A stretch of 64,000 bases of DNA, taken from contig NZ_SRXU01000001.1 in NCBI RefSeq assembly GCF_004792695.1, positions 682,001-746,000 of the forward strand, in the 5' to 3' direction. Source of the stretch: Sphingomonas naasensis. GTDB taxonomy: Bacteria > Pseudomonadota > Alphaproteobacteria > Sphingomonadales > Sphingomonadaceae. The notes below the pieces were generated by a model that was given only the letters and a program-made list of their open reading frames with translations, did no database searches and was not told the DNA's origin. The position numbers and the translations under genes were made by a program. Positions 1 to 8,747 of this stretch are shown one piece after another; the stretch's first letter is position 1, and each line of letters opens with the position of its first letter.

Positions 1-1
1 G

Positions 2-493
2 CTGCCGCCGGTCGAGAGCTGGAACCCGGCGCATTGCGGCGACAGCGAGATGCGCATCGCCCGCGACGGCACCTGGTATCATCAGGGTTCGCCGATCGGC
101 CGCGCGGCGATGGTGCGGCTGTTCGCGACGATCCTGCGCCGCGAGCCCGACGGCGGCTTCGTCCTCGTCACTCCGGTCGAGAAGCTCGACATCGCAGTCG
201 AGGACGCGCCCTTCGTCGCCGTCGAGATGAAGGCCGAGGGCGAAGGCGACGCGATGCGGCTCGCCTTCCGCCTCAACACCGGCGACCTCGTCACTGCCGG
301 CCCCGATCACCCGCTACGGTTCGCGCAACGCGGCGATGGCCCGCGCCCCTATCTCCATGTCCGCGGCGGGCTCGAGGCGCTGATCGCGCGCCCGGTCTAT
401 TACGAGCTCGCCCAGATCGCGCTCGCGAATGGCAGCGGACCGCCGGGAGTGTGGAGCAATGGCGCCTTCTTCGCGCTGGAGCCGCAGCCATGA
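2..493 (+). CDS. DUF1285 family protein, 5' end outside the window
   Basis: The frame is open from the first bases of the window, and the upstream residues (LPPVESWNPAHCGDSEMRI...) continue the family pattern, so the first ATG at 50 is internal and the gene is truncated by the window edge. About 163 residues are visible. DUF1285 proteins are small cytosolic proteins of unknown biochemical role; the recognisable parts are the xxVESWNPxxCGD start, the IARDGTWYHQGSPIGR segment and the RPVYYELAQIA helix near the C-terminus. The TGA stop overlaps the ATG of the NUDIX gene (ATGA), so the two are translationally coupled. No function can be read from the sequence beyond family membership. Confidence 0.8.
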   Translation: MPPVESWNPAHCGDSEMRIARDGTWYHQGSPIGRAAMVRLFATILRREPDGGFVLVTPVEKLDIAVEDAPFVAVEMKAEGEGDAMRLAFRLNTGDLVTAGPDHPLRFAQRGDGPRPYLHVRGGLEALIARPVYYELAQIALANGSGPPGVWSNGAFFALEPQP

Positions 494-1086
494 CGCTCGC
501 CGAACGGCTCCGCGTCGCGCTCGACGCCGCGCATGCCGACGGGCCGGTGCTGCTCGCCGGCGACCATTTCGAATTCGATCCCGCGATCGCCGGCAATCCC
601 GCCGCGGTGCTGATCGCGGTCACCGATCGCGCCGCGCCCGGAGTCATCCTCACCCAGCGCACCGAGACGCTGCGCCGCCACCCCGGCCAGGTCGCCTTTC
701 CCGGCGGCCGCATCGACCCTGAGGACGACGGCCCGATCGGCGCGGCGCTGCGCGAGGCCGAGGAGGAGATCGCCCTCCCCGCCTCGGCGGTCGAGGTGAT
801 CGGCACCGCCGATCGCTACCGCACCGTCACCGGCTATGAGGTGACCCCCGTGGTCGGCGTGGTCCCGCCCGATCTCGCGCTGGTCCCCGCCGAGGCCGAG
901 GTCGCGGCGGTGTTCGAGGTCCCGCTCGCCTTCCTGCTCGACAGCGCCAACCACGTCGAGGCGACCGCGCTCTACCAGGGCCGCGAGCGCCGCTATTACG
1001 AGATAGTGTGGGGCGAGCGCCGCATCTGGGGCGCCACCGCGGCGATGCTCGTCAATCTTTCCCGGAGACTACGTTGGACGGCCTGA
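490..1086 (+). CDS. NUDIX hydrolase, CoA pyrophosphatase type
   Basis: A 198-residue protein starting at the ATG that overlaps the stop of the preceding gene by 4 nt. A longer open frame upstream is a shadow of that gene. The Nudix region reads VAFPGGRIDPEDDGPIGAAL followed by REAEEEIAL, with the one-residue-longer spacing and the LLTQR-like segment (VILTQRTETLRRHPGQ) typical of the CoA/acyl-CoA pyrophosphatase branch (YeaB/NudL-like). Family knowledge suggests hydrolysis of CoA to 3',5'-ADP and phosphopantetheine; the substrate is inferred, not shown. The gene overlaps the start of the tRNA nucleotidyltransferase by 13 nt, so DUF1285-NUDIX-cca looks like one transcription unit. Confidence 0.88.
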   Translation: MTLAERLRVALDAAHADGPVLLAGDHFEFDPAIAGNPAAVLIAVTDRAAPGVILTQRTETLRRHPGQVAFPGGRIDPEDDGPIGAALREAEEEIALPASAVEVIGTADRYRTVTGYEVTPVVGVVPPDLALVPAEAEVAAVFEVPLAFLLDSANHVEATALYQGRERRYYEIVWGERRIWGATAAMLVNLSRRLRWTA

Positions 1087-2282
1087 TTCTACCTGATGCC
1101 CCCTTCCGCAAGCGCATCGGCCTCGCCGAGCTGTGCGAAGCGCTCGGCGTCGCGCAGGGGATGACGCGCTTTGTGGGTGGCGCGGTGCGCGACGCGCTGC
1201 TCGGCAACGAGGTCACCGAGGCCGATGTCGACATCGCCACGCGCCACGCGCCCGAGGCAGTGATGGATTTGCTGCGACAGGCCGGGATTCGCGCGGTGCC
1301 CACCGGGATCGAGCACGGCACGATCACCGCGGTGCTGGCCAGCGGGCCGATCGAGATCACCACGCTGCGCCGCGACGTCTCGACCGACGGCCGCCGCGCC
1401 ACCGTCGCCTTCACCGACGACTGGCGCGCGGACGCCGCGCGCCGCGACTTCACGATGAACGCGCTCTACGCCGATCCGCTGACCGGCGCGATCTTCGACT
1501 ATTTCGGCGGCGTCGCCGATCTCGAGGCGCGCCATGTCCGCTTCATCGGCGATCCGGTTCAGCGCATCGCCGAGGATCATCTGCGCATCCTGCGCTTCTT
1601 CCGCTTCCTCGCCCGCTTCGGCGATCGGGCCGATCCCGCCGGGCTCGATGCCTGCACCGCGCGCGCGAAGGACCTGATGGCGCTGTCGCGCGAGCGCATC
1701 CGCGACGAGCTGCTCAAGCTGCTGGTCGCGCGCGACGCGGTGCGCGTGGTCGCGCTGATGCTCGATCGCGGCATCCTGCTGCCGGTGCTGCCCGAGATCG
1801 TCGCGCCCGATCTGCTCGCGCATCTCGCCGCGCGCGAGGCCGAGGCGGGGATCGCGCCGCATCCGATTCGCCGCCTCTCGGCGCTGCTGCCGCGCGACGC
1901 CGGCCTCGCCGATCAGCTCGGCGCCCGGCTCAAGCTCTCCAATGCCGAGCGCAAGCGGCTGGTGACCGCCGCCGCGGCACCCGAGGGCGCGGCGATGCCG
2001 CTCGCCTATCGGCTGGGCGTCGACAGCGCCGTCGATCAGCTGCTGCTATCCGAGCGTCCGATCGCGGAGGTCATCGAAATCGCCGGCTGGCAGCCCCCTC
2101 GCCTGCCGCTCTCGGGCGGTGCCCTCGTCGCGCGCGGGCTCGCCAAGGGCCCCGATGTCGCGCGGGCGCTACGTGCGGTGGAGGATCGCTGGATCGCCGA
2201 AGGCTTCCCGGACGCGGCCCGGGTCAACGCGCTCGCCGACGAAATCGTCGCTCAGGCGTTGCGCGCCGCCAGCAAGGCATAG
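1074..2282 (+). CDS. cca: CCA tRNA nucleotidyltransferase
   Basis: A 402-residue class II CCA-adding enzyme that repairs or builds the 3' CCA end of tRNAs in the cytosol. The N-terminal nucleotidyltransferase core shows RFVGGAVRDALLG and the metal-binding DVDIA motif, then RRDFTMNALY and the RIAEDHLRILRFFRFLARFG segment of the neck. I chose the TTG start at 1074 because GGAGA stands 5 nt upstream (1064-1068) and because the protein then begins in the family pattern (DGLILPDAPFRKRIGL...). No ATG fits. It overlaps the NUDIX gene by 13 nt, and its 3' end overlaps the opposite-strand GGDEF-EAL gene by 31 nt. Confidence 0.92.
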   Translation: MDGLILPDAPFRKRIGLAELCEALGVAQGMTRFVGGAVRDALLGNEVTEADVDIATRHAPEAVMDLLRQAGIRAVPTGIEHGTITAVLASGPIEITTLRRDVSTDGRRATVAFTDDWRADAARRDFTMNALYADPLTGAIFDYFGGVADLEARHVRFIGDPVQRIAEDHLRILRFFRFLARFGDRADPAGLDACTARAKDLMALSRERIRDELLKLLVARDAVRVVALMLDRGILLPVLPEIVAPDLLAHLAAREAEAGIAPHPIRRLSALLPRDAGLADQLGARLKLSNAERKRLVTAAAAPEGAAMPLAYRLGVDSAVDQLLLSERPIAEVIEIAGWQPPRLPLSGGALVARGLAKGPDVARALRAVEDRWIAEGFPDAARVNALADEIVAQALRAASKA

Positions 2283-3967
2283 GCTTCGGCCTGCGGGATC
2301 GGCCGCGCGAACAGATAGCCCTGCCCGAAGGTGCAGCCGAGCGCGGCGAGCGTCTGGGCCAGCTCGTTGGTCTCGATGCCCTCGGCGGTGGTCTGCATCC
2401 CCAGCGCCTGGGCGAGGCTGAGCACCGCGCGGACGATCGCGATCTTGTCGCGGTCGGCGAGCATCCCCGAGACGAAGCTGCGGTCGATCTTGAGCAAGTC
2501 GATCGGCAGCTTCTGCAGATAGGCGAGGTTCGAATAGCCGGTGCCGAAATCGTCCATCGCCAGCGTGGTGCCGAGATCCTTGAGCGCCATCATCGTCCGG
2601 CTGATCCGGTCGGGATCGCTGACGATCGCGCTCTCGGTGAGTTCGAGCGTGAGCCGCGAACCGGCGATGCCCGCCTGTTCGAGCGCCGCCTGCACCATTT
2701 CGGGGATATGATCGCGCTGCAGCTGGATCGCCGACAGATTGACTGCGACCTTGACACCGCAATCGCCCCCCGCCGCGACGTCCCACGAAGCGAGCGTGCG
2801 CGCGGCCTCTTCCATTGCCCAGCGACCGAGCGGGATGATCAGCCCCGATTCCTCGGCCACCGGAATGAATTCATTGGGCGACAGCGCGATGCCGCGCTCG
2901 TTGGTCCAGCGCGCCAGCGCCTCGAACGAAGTGATCTTGCCGGTGGCGAGGTTGCAGATCGGCTGGAAGGCGAGCGTCATGTCGCCATTCTCGATCGCGC
3001 GGCGCAGTTCGGTCTCGATGCTGAACTGCTCGCGCGCGATGTCGAAGGCGCGGGTGTGATAGACTTCGATCCGGCCGCTGGTCTTGGCGCGCTTCACCGC
3101 GAACTGGGCGTGGCGGATCAGATCCTCGGGCTCGCCGCGATTGTCGGCGCCGAGCGCGATGCCGATCGAGCAATCGACGCGGATCTCGAAGTCGGAGAGC
3201 CGGAACGGCGTCGCCAGCGCGGCCTGGATGCGCCGCGCGACGTGCAGCGCGTCGCCGGGGCCGTCGTCGAGCGTCAGCAGCACCCCGAACTCGTCGCCGC
3301 CCATCCGCGCGAGGATGTCGCGGCCGCGCAGCGCGCCCTTGAGCCGGCGCGCGACCGAAATCAGCAACTCGTCGCCGGCCAGCCCGCCCATGCAGGCGTT
3401 GACCCGGCTGAAGCGGTCGAGATTGACCACCAGCACCGCGAAGCTCTCGGCATTGTCGGGATTGATCGAATTTTCCAGCTCGTCGCTGAATCCGGGGCGA
3501 TTGGGCAGGCCGGTCAGGCTGTCGGTCGCCATCTCGCGGCGCAGGCTGTGCTCGGTGCGCAGCTCGCTGGTCTGGTCGACCAGGGTCACGAGGCAGCGAT
3601 CTTGCCCGACATGCGCGGCGCGCCGCGCGAACAGCACGCGGAAATAGCGGCAATCGACTTCCTCGCCGAACTGCCACGCGATCTCGCGCTGCGTCTCGTC
3701 CGATTCGAGGAAGCGGCGCAGCTGGGTGCCGAGCAGGCGGATCAGCGGCGATTCGGCCGCGATCGTGCCCAGTCCGGCGAGGCGGAACGGGCGGTTGAGC
3801 GCCCGGAAATGGAACTTGCCGCCCTCGAGCGTCACCGCCACCGCGGGCACCGGCAACAGGTCGAGCATCAGCCCGGTTTCGGACGGGCCGAGGATGCACG
3901 CCTCCGCTGCCTGCGGAGCGGACTCCGCCGGCGCGGTCGAGACGGACCTGAGCTTGCCGAACGCCAT
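2252..3967 (-). CDS. GGDEF-EAL domain protein (cyclic-di-GMP turnover)
   Basis: A 571-residue protein with no clear membrane segment. Residues about 30-150 form a PAS-like sensory region. The GGDEF domain follows (TDSLTGLPNR; RMGGDEFGVLL, intact catalytic motif), then an EAL domain with FEALARW, NLSAIQLQ, LELTES, DDFGTGYSNL, LKIDRSFV and AEGIE, so the phosphodiesterase metal ligands also look intact. Both synthesis and breakdown of c-di-GMP are therefore possible. In dual proteins of this kind one activity usually dominates, and which one cannot be told here. The gene is convergent with cca and their coding ends overlap by 31 nt. Confidence 0.9.
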   Translation of the reverse strand: MAFGKLRSVSTAPAESAPQAAEACILGPSETGLMLDLLPVPAVAVTLEGGKFHFRALNRPFRLAGLGTIAAESPLIRLLGTQLRRFLESDETQREIAWQFGEEVDCRYFRVLFARRAAHVGQDRCLVTLVDQTSELRTEHSLRREMATDSLTGLPNRPGFSDELENSINPDNAESFAVLVVNLDRFSRVNACMGGLAGDELLISVARRLKGALRGRDILARMGGDEFGVLLTLDDGPGDALHVARRIQAALATPFRLSDFEIRVDCSIGIALGADNRGEPEDLIRHAQFAVKRAKTSGRIEVYHTRAFDIAREQFSIETELRRAIENGDMTLAFQPICNLATGKITSFEALARWTNERGIALSPNEFIPVAEESGLIIPLGRWAMEEAARTLASWDVAAGGDCGVKVAVNLSAIQLQRDHIPEMVQAALEQAGIAGSRLTLELTESAIVSDPDRISRTMMALKDLGTTLAMDDFGTGYSNLAYLQKLPIDLLKIDRSFVSGMLADRDKIAIVRAVLSLAQALGMQTTAEGIETNELAQTLAALGCTFGQGYLFARPIPQAEAYALLAARNA

Positions 3968-4060
3968 TGCTCGCCGGGGCTAGCGGTAATTGGTTAAGAC
4001 CGGCTGAAGCGAGCAGAAATCCGGCGCGGGATCCGTCGTCAGAACCAACCTTCTATCTAT

Positions 4061-4177
4061 CCTCCCCCGCCAGGGGGAGGTGGCACGCGCAGCGTGACGG
4101 AGGGGGCGGAATCACTGAACGCAGTGAGTCCTCCCCCTCCGTCGCCGTCGGCGCCACCTGCCCCTTGCGGGGGAGGA
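4061..4177. repeat. palindromic intergenic element (REP/MITE-like)
   Basis: About 117 bp in the gap between the GGDEF-EAL gene and parC. The two ends are imperfect inverted repeats: the left side carries CCTCCCCCGCCAGGGGGAGG and GTGACGGAGGGGG, and the right side carries CCCCCTCCGTC and CCTTGCGGGGGAGGA. The whole unit can fold on itself and contains nested hairpins. Elements of this form are common between genes in sphingomonads (from general knowledge). It has no coding capacity of its own, though it could end transcription from either side. Confidence 0.7.
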
Positions 4178-4197
4178 AAGAAGAAGCCGAGACCCCG

Positions 4198-6438
4198 CTA
4201 GAACCGATTGTCGCGCGGGAAGCCGTTGGGGGCCATCCGGCCGGCGGCGCCGCGCGTGGCGCGCCATGGCGAGAGGTCGCTCTCGGTCCGCGTCCGCCCG
4301 GTCTCGCCGCCCATCGCCCAGCTCAGCCCGTCCTCCATCCGGAAGGTCCGCGCGTCGGCAAGCCCGCCGTCGCGATAGCGCTGGAGCTGCACCCCCTGCC
4401 CGCGCGCCAGCTCGGCGACTTCGCTCAGCGGGAAGACCAGCATCTTGCGATTGTCGCCGATCGCCGCGACCGCGTCGTCCTGCGCCGCGATCGGGCGGAC
4501 GAGCTTGAGCTGCGCGCCGGCGCGCGGCGTCACCACCTGCTTGCCCTTGCGCGTCTCGGCGATCACGTCGGCGGCGTTGACGACGAAGCCGCGCCCGTCG
4601 GTCGCCGCCACAAGCAGCTTGGGCGAGGCGCTCGCCGGCAGCAGCGCGATGATCTGGCGCTCGCCGTCGAGGTCGACCATCAGCCGCACCGGCTCGCCGA
4701 AGCCGCGCCCGCCGGGCAGCTTGTCGCCCCCCAGCGTGTAGAACCGCCCATTGTCGGCGGCGAGCAGCAGCTTGTCGGTGGTCTGGGCATGGAAGGCGAA
4801 GAGCGGGCCGTCGCCTTCCTTGAACTTCAGCGTCTCGGCCGATGCCAGCTCGACATGCCCCTTCATCGCCCGGATCCAGCCGCGCTGGGAGAGGATCACC
4901 GTGATCGGCTCGCGCTCGATCATCGCCTCGAGCGGGATCTCGCGCGTCGGCCCCGCCTCGCGGATCGTCGTGCGCCGCGCGCCCAGCGGCGTGTCGAGCC
5001 CGTAGCGCTCGATCATCTTGCCGAGATCGCGCTTCATCCGGGTGCGCTGGCGCGCATCGGATGACAGCAACGTCTCGAGCTCGGCCTGCTCCTTGAGCAG
5101 CGCCTCCTGCTCGCGCCTGAGCTCCATCTCCTCGAGCCGGCGCAGGCTGCGCAGCCGCATGTTGAGGATCGCCTCGGCCTGGCGATCGGTCAGCTGGAAC
5201 TCGGCCATCATCACCGGCTTGGGCTCGTCCTCGGTGCGGATGATGTGGATCACCCGGTCGAGGTTGAGGAAGGCGATGATATAGCCGCCGACCAGCTCGA
5301 GCCGGTCGGCGATCTTGTCCAGCCGGTGCTGCGAGCGGCGGCGCAGCACGACGAACTGGTGCTCGACCCACGCCGCGATCGCCTCGCCGAGGCTCATCAC
5401 CCGCGGGGTGCGGTGCTTGTCGAGCACGTTGAGGTTGAGCGGCACGCGCACTTCGAGGTCGGAGAGTCGGTAGAGGCTCTCCATCAGCGTCTCGGCGTCG
5501 ACGGTGCGGCTGCGCGGCTCGAGCACGACGCGGATGTCCTCCGCCGATTCGTCGCGCACGTCGCCGAGGATCGGCAGCTTCTTCTCGTTGATGAGCTCGG
5601 CGATCCCCTCGATCAGCTTGCCCTTCTGGACGCCGTAGGGGATCTCGGAGACGATAAGGTGCCAGCCGCCCCCCTTCTCGGTCACCTTCTCGATCTTCGC
5701 GCGCACCCGGAAGCTGCCGCGCCCGGTGGCATAGCTCTCGGCGATCGCGGCAGGGCTGTCGACCACCAGCCCGCCGGTCGGAAAATCGGGCCCGCTGACA
5801 TAATCGAGCACGTTCGTCTGCGGATTGTCGATCAGCGCCACCGCGGCGTTCATCAGCTCGGCGGCGTTGTGCGGCGGGATCGAGGTCGCCATGCCCACCG
5901 CGATGCCGGCGGCGCCGTTGGCGAGCAGGTTGGGGAACAGCCCGGGGAAGAGCTCGGGCTCCTCTTCCTCGCCATTATAGGTCGCGCGGAAATCGACGGC
6001 ATTCTCGTCGAGCCCGGCCATCAGGTCGATCGCGACCTGGGTCAGCCGCGCCTCGGTATAGCGATAGGCCGCGGCGTTATCGCCGTCGATATTGCCGAAA
6101 TTGCCCTGCCCGTCGACGAGCGGATAGCGCAGCGCAAAGGTCTGGGCGAGGCGGACCATCGCGTCATAGACCGACTGGTCGCCATGCGGGTGATATTTGC
6201 CGATCACGTCGCCGACGACGCGCGCGCACTTCTTGTAGCCCGATGCCGGGTCGAGCCGCAGCAGCCGCATCGCCCAGAGCAGCCGGCGATGGACCGGCTT
6301 CAGCCCGTCGCGGACATCGGGCAACGAGCGCGCGGTGATCGTCGACAGCGCATAGACGAGATAGCGCTCGGAAAGCGCGCTATCGAAAGGAACGTCAGTG
6401 GGGCCGCCGGGTTCGAGGATTTCGGTGTCGAGGCTCAT
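4198..6438 (-). CDS. parC: DNA topoisomerase IV subunit A
   Basis: A 746-residue subunit of the type IIA topoisomerase that decatenates daughter chromosomes with ParE. The breakage-reunion domain shows [41 protein letters not shown] and the catalytic tyrosine in [10 protein letters not shown] (about Y127). The length and the weak C-terminal beta-pinwheel blades favour ParC over GyrA. In the quinolone-resistance region the residues equivalent to E. coli ParC S80 and E84 are Q88 and D92. The gene is alone, preceded by an approximately 335-bp gap that holds a repeat element. Confidence 0.93.
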   Translation of the reverse strand: MSLDTEILEPGGPTDVPFDSALSERYLVYALSTITARSLPDVRDGLKPVHRRLLWAMRLLRLDPASGYKKCARVVGDVIGKYHPHGDQSVYDAMVRLAQTFALRYPLVDGQGNFGNIDGDNAAAYRYTEARLTQVAIDLMAGLDENAVDFRATYNGEEEEPELFPGLFPNLLANGAAGIAVGMATSIPPHNAAELMNAAVALIDNPQTNVLDYVSGPDFPTGGLVVDSPAAIAESYATGRGSFRVRAKIEKVTEKGGGWHLIVSEIPYGVQKGKLIEGIAELINEKKLPILGDVRDESAEDIRVVLEPRSRTVDAETLMESLYRLSDLEVRVPLNLNVLDKHRTPRVMSLGEAIAAWVEHQFVVLRRRSQHRLDKIADRLELVGGYIIAFLNLDRVIHIIRTEDEPKPVMMAEFQLTDRQAEAILNMRLRSLRRLEEMELRREQEALLKEQAELETLLSSDARQRTRMKRDLGKMIERYGLDTPLGARRTTIREAGPTREIPLEAMIEREPITVILSQRGWIRAMKGHVELASAETLKFKEGDGPLFAFHAQTTDKLLLAADNGRFYTLGGDKLPGGRGFGEPVRLMVDLDGERQIIALLPASASPKLLVAATDGRGFVVNAADVIAETRKGKQVVTPRAGAQLKLVRPIAAQDDAVAAIGDNRKMLVFPLSEVAELARGQGVQLQRYRDGGLADARTFRMEDGLSWAMGGETGRTRTESDLSPWRATRGAAGRMAPNGFPRDNRF

Positions 6439-6517
6439 CGTCGGTCCGGACTAGCAGCCCCGGGGCGGCGCGCAAAGCCAAGGGTTGCATTCCGCGGGGT
6501 GCGGGCAATTCTCCATC

Positions 6518-6627
6518 CGTCACCCCGGCCGAAGTGCCGGGGTCCATTCCGCCGCGCCGGCTGACCTCCGCCGCTTCGGCCGCCGATCCCGACCGGGGCG
6601 CGTCGGCAACAAAGCCGGGTGACGGGC
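6518..6627. repeat. inverted-repeat element, family of 16006-16114
   Basis: About 110 bp between parC and the barrel gene. The left end reads CGTCACCCCGGCCGAAGTGC CGGGGTCC and the right end carries AAAGCCGGGTGACGGG, giving terminal inverted repeats. The same CACCCCGGCC...GCCGGGGTCC start and GCCGGG(A)TGACGGG end occur in the element at 16006-16114, so this is a dispersed family within the genome. It is non-coding. Confidence 0.65.
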
Positions 6628-6774
6628 GTGGCTGCCTGCCGCCCGATACCGATCGCCCGGAACCCCGCCGGCCCCGACGCGCGCAGGGCGGCTCTGGTCG
6701 CATAGCGGCGCGGCTTTCGGAACGGCTTTCCTACGCCCGCCGCACCAGGGGAATCCCACAAGTGAAAGTAAACT

Positions 6775-7377
6775 ATGCGTAAATTGATTTCGTGCGTCCT
6801 CGCTTCGCTGACGATGCTGGGCACCCATGCCGCTTCCGCTCAGGAAACCCCCGCGCCGGCGAGCAAGGATTTCGCCGGCTTCCGCGCCGAAGCGAATATC
6901 GGCTACGACCGCACCGGCGACGACGCGCTCTATGGCGAGGAACTCGGCGGCCTGCGCGTCGGCGGCGCGATCGGCTATGACGCACCGCTCGGCAACAATT
7001 TCCTCGTTGGTATCGAAGCCGGCATCGGCTGGACGGTTACCGGCGGCGTGACGGTCGGACCGTTCGCCACCAACGATCCGACGACCTTTCATGTGACCGG
7101 GGCGCATGATGCCGACATCTCGGTTCGTCTCGGCACCAAAATCGGTCCGAAAACGCTCGCTTTCGTCAAGGCGGGCTGGGTCGACACCGCCTACCGCTCG
7201 GAAATCGTCGGGGAGGACTATAGCTTCAGTTCGGAGGGTAACGACGACAACCTCCGCCTTGGGATCGGCGTCGAGCACCGCCTCGGCAAATCGCTCTACG
7301 CCAAAGCCGAATATCGCTACACTGCGGGCGACGCCGGCCGTCACCAGCTGTTGGCGGGTCTCGGCATCCGCTTCTGA
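6775..7377 (+). CDS. outer-membrane beta-barrel protein, OmpA/OMP_b-brl type
   Basis: A 200-residue protein with a Sec signal peptide (MRKLISCVLASLTMLGTHAASA, cleavage near residue 22) and an eight-strand barrel pattern: alternating hydrophobic strands such as FRAEANIGYDR, RVGGAIGYDAPL, LVGIEAGIGWTV, DISVRLGTKIG, LAFVKAGWVDT, LRLGIGVEHRLG, LYAKAEYRYT and the terminal HQLLAGLGIRF, ending in F. It belongs with the small porin-like opacity/OMP family of alphaproteobacteria; no transport role can be assigned. Monocistronic. Confidence 0.82.
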   Translation: MRKLISCVLASLTMLGTHAASAQETPAPASKDFAGFRAEANIGYDRTGDDALYGEELGGLRVGGAIGYDAPLGNNFLVGIEAGIGWTVTGGVTVGPFATNDPTTFHVTGAHDADISVRLGTKIGPKTLAFVKAGWVDTAYRSEIVGEDYSFSSEGNDDNLRLGIGVEHRLGKSLYAKAEYRYTAGDAGRHQLLAGLGIRF

Positions 7378-7443
7378 CCATCGCGAACTACACCGCCCGT
7401 GCGAGGATCCTGCCTCGCTCGGGCGGAACCCGCCAGAGCCGGG

Positions 7444-8367
7444 TCAGGCCTGCCGTGCCGAATAGCTCTCGAGCACCGGCACGGGACGCTCGCGTCCGAT
7501 TTCGGCGAGCAGCCATTCGCGGAAGCGCTTGATCTTGGGCTGGTTGCGCCGTCCTACCGGCGCGACGAACCAATAGGCATAGCCGCGCGTCGAGATCTGC
7601 TCGAACGGGCGGACCAGCCGGCCCTCGGCAAGGTCGTTGCGCCAGAAGAACGGCGTCAGCATCGCCACGCCCTGCGCAGCGATCGCGGCGTGGCCCTCAT
7701 GCGCCTGCGAATCGAGCCGGACGCCGGGCCGCAGCGGCCCGTCGGGCACGTCGACTCCTGCCTCGCGCAGCCACACCGTCCACCAGGGGTCGTGCGGGCT
7801 GATCAGCGGCAGGCGGAGCAGGTCGGCGGGTTGGAGCGGCCCGTGGCGATCGAGAAAGGCCGGGCTGACCATCGGGGTGAAGTCGATCGGCAGCAGCAGA
7901 TCGGGCGCGAGCCCCGGCCAGTCGCCCCGGCCGGCGCGGATCGCGCAATCGACTTCGCCGCCCTCGAGATTGACCAGCGCGTCGCTGGTCTCGAGCCGCA
8001 CCGCCATCTCGGGATGCGCCATCTGGAAGCTGCCCAGCCGCCATGCCAGCCACGCATTGGCGAAGGTGTTCGAGGTCGAGATGACCAGCAACCCCTCATC
8101 CTCGGCGCGGACATTGGCGAAGGCCGAGTCGATCGCGTCGAACGCGCGGGTGATCTGCGGCGCGGCGCGCGCGCCCGCCTCGGTCAGCACCACCTTGCGC
8201 TTGTCGCGGCGGAACAAAGGCGCGCCGAGCCGCTCCTCGAGCAGTTTGATCTGATAGCTCACCGCCGCCTGGGTCATCCCCAGCTCCTCGGCGGCGCGGG
8301 TGAAATTGCCGTGCCGCGCCGCGGCTTCGAACACCCGGACGGCGGACAGGGGCGGCAGGCGGCGCAT
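7444..8367 (-). CDS. LysR-family regulator, GcvA-like
   Basis: A 307-residue protein. The N-terminal winged helix-turn-helix (residues about 1-65: LSAVRVFEAAARHGNFTRAA EELGMTQAAVSYQIKLLEER) and the following effector-binding domain match the GcvA/AmpR branch of LysR regulators. The effector-domain features are SNTFANAWLAWRLGSFQMAH and DCAIRAGRGDW. Such proteins bind DNA as tetramers and usually control the divergent neighbour, here a 49-aa protein that starts 104 nt away. A palindrome at 8401-8415 in that gap is the natural operator candidate. The effector is unknown. Confidence 0.88.
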   Translation of the reverse strand: MRRLPPLSAVRVFEAAARHGNFTRAAEELGMTQAAVSYQIKLLEERLGAPLFRRDKRKVVLTEAGARAAPQITRAFDAIDSAFANVRAEDEGLLVISTSNTFANAWLAWRLGSFQMAHPEMAVRLETSDALVNLEGGEVDCAIRAGRGDWPGLAPDLLLPIDFTPMVSPAFLDRHGPLQPADLLRLPLISPHDPWWTVWLREAGVDVPDGPLRPGVRLDSQAHEGHAAIAAQGVAMLTPFFWRNDLAEGRLVRPFEQISTRGYAYWFVAPVGRRNQPKIKRFREWLLAEIGRERPVPVLESYSARQA

Positions 8368-8400
8368 GCCCTATCCATAAGGCAGGCTTGTTACCTTGGT

Positions 8401-8415
8401 CCAACGATTTGTTGG
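8401..8415. promoter_or_regulatory. palindromic operator candidate between LysR gene and small CDS
   Basis: CCAACGATTTGTTGG has perfect 5-bp arms around a 5-nt centre and lies 33 bp from the LysR start. A site of this size in the divergent gap of a LysR gene fits autoregulation; direct evidence is only the symmetry and the position. Confidence 0.45.
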
Positions 8416-8471
8416 CGTGGCCACGCGTTCGGGCCCAAATAAGGCGAGCCATAGGCACAGGAGAACTTGTC

Positions 8472-8621
8472 ATGGACCGCGATTATGAAAGCACCGCCTG
8501 GGCGGACAACCACGAGCAGCTCAGCAATGGAATCTCCAGCCTTTTCAAAAAGCTGGCCGACACGTTCACGCTACTCAACAAGATCGAATACGAGGCTCCC
8601 TGGCGCCATATGCGCCCGTGA
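8472..8621 (+). CDS. small conserved-looking protein, 49 aa
   Basis: Starts at an ATG with AGGAG about 9 nt upstream (8459-8463), which sets the start and argues that it is translated. The product (MDRDYESTAWADNHEQLSNG...) is acidic at the N-terminus, has an amphipathic helix with FKKLADTFTLL, and ends in EAPWRHMRP. No signal peptide or membrane segment is visible. It is divergent from a GcvA-like LysR gene and is its probable target. I do not recognise a family; the good ribosome site and helix-rich composition support a real gene. Confidence 0.6.
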   Translation: MDRDYESTAWADNHEQLSNGISSLFKKLADTFTLLNKIEYEAPWRHMRP

Positions 8622-8708
8622 GCCGGGGGATCGATCCCACGTCCCCGCGCCCCTTGCCACAGTTTCGCCCTAAATGTGGCGAAATTGTGGCTTGACGCAA
8701 ATCCAGTC

Positions 8709-8729
8709 ATGTGATGGCATATCATCCTC
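8709..8729. promoter_or_regulatory. operator-like motif upstream of first DUF4349 gene
   Basis: ATGTGATGGCATATCATC (8709-8726) matches the motif ATGTGATGTTGTATCATC at 9750 in 15 of 18 positions. It lies 18 bp before the start of its gene, downstream of a TTGACG box (8693). The right arm here is only half conserved (CATCCTC instead of CATCACA). Confidence 0.55.
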
Positions 8730-8747
8730 GTTGCAGGAGATACGCCC

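Noticed and set aside
1133..3997. 954-codon plus-strand open frame over cca and the GGDEF-EAL gene
   Set aside because: Arg/Ala-rich translation, no domain, and it runs through two well-supported genes. It is a GC-rich frame shadow.
5245..6564. 439-codon frame antisense to parC
   Set aside because: No start signal or motif, composition of an antisense shadow (His/Asp/Arg-rich); parC is unambiguous.
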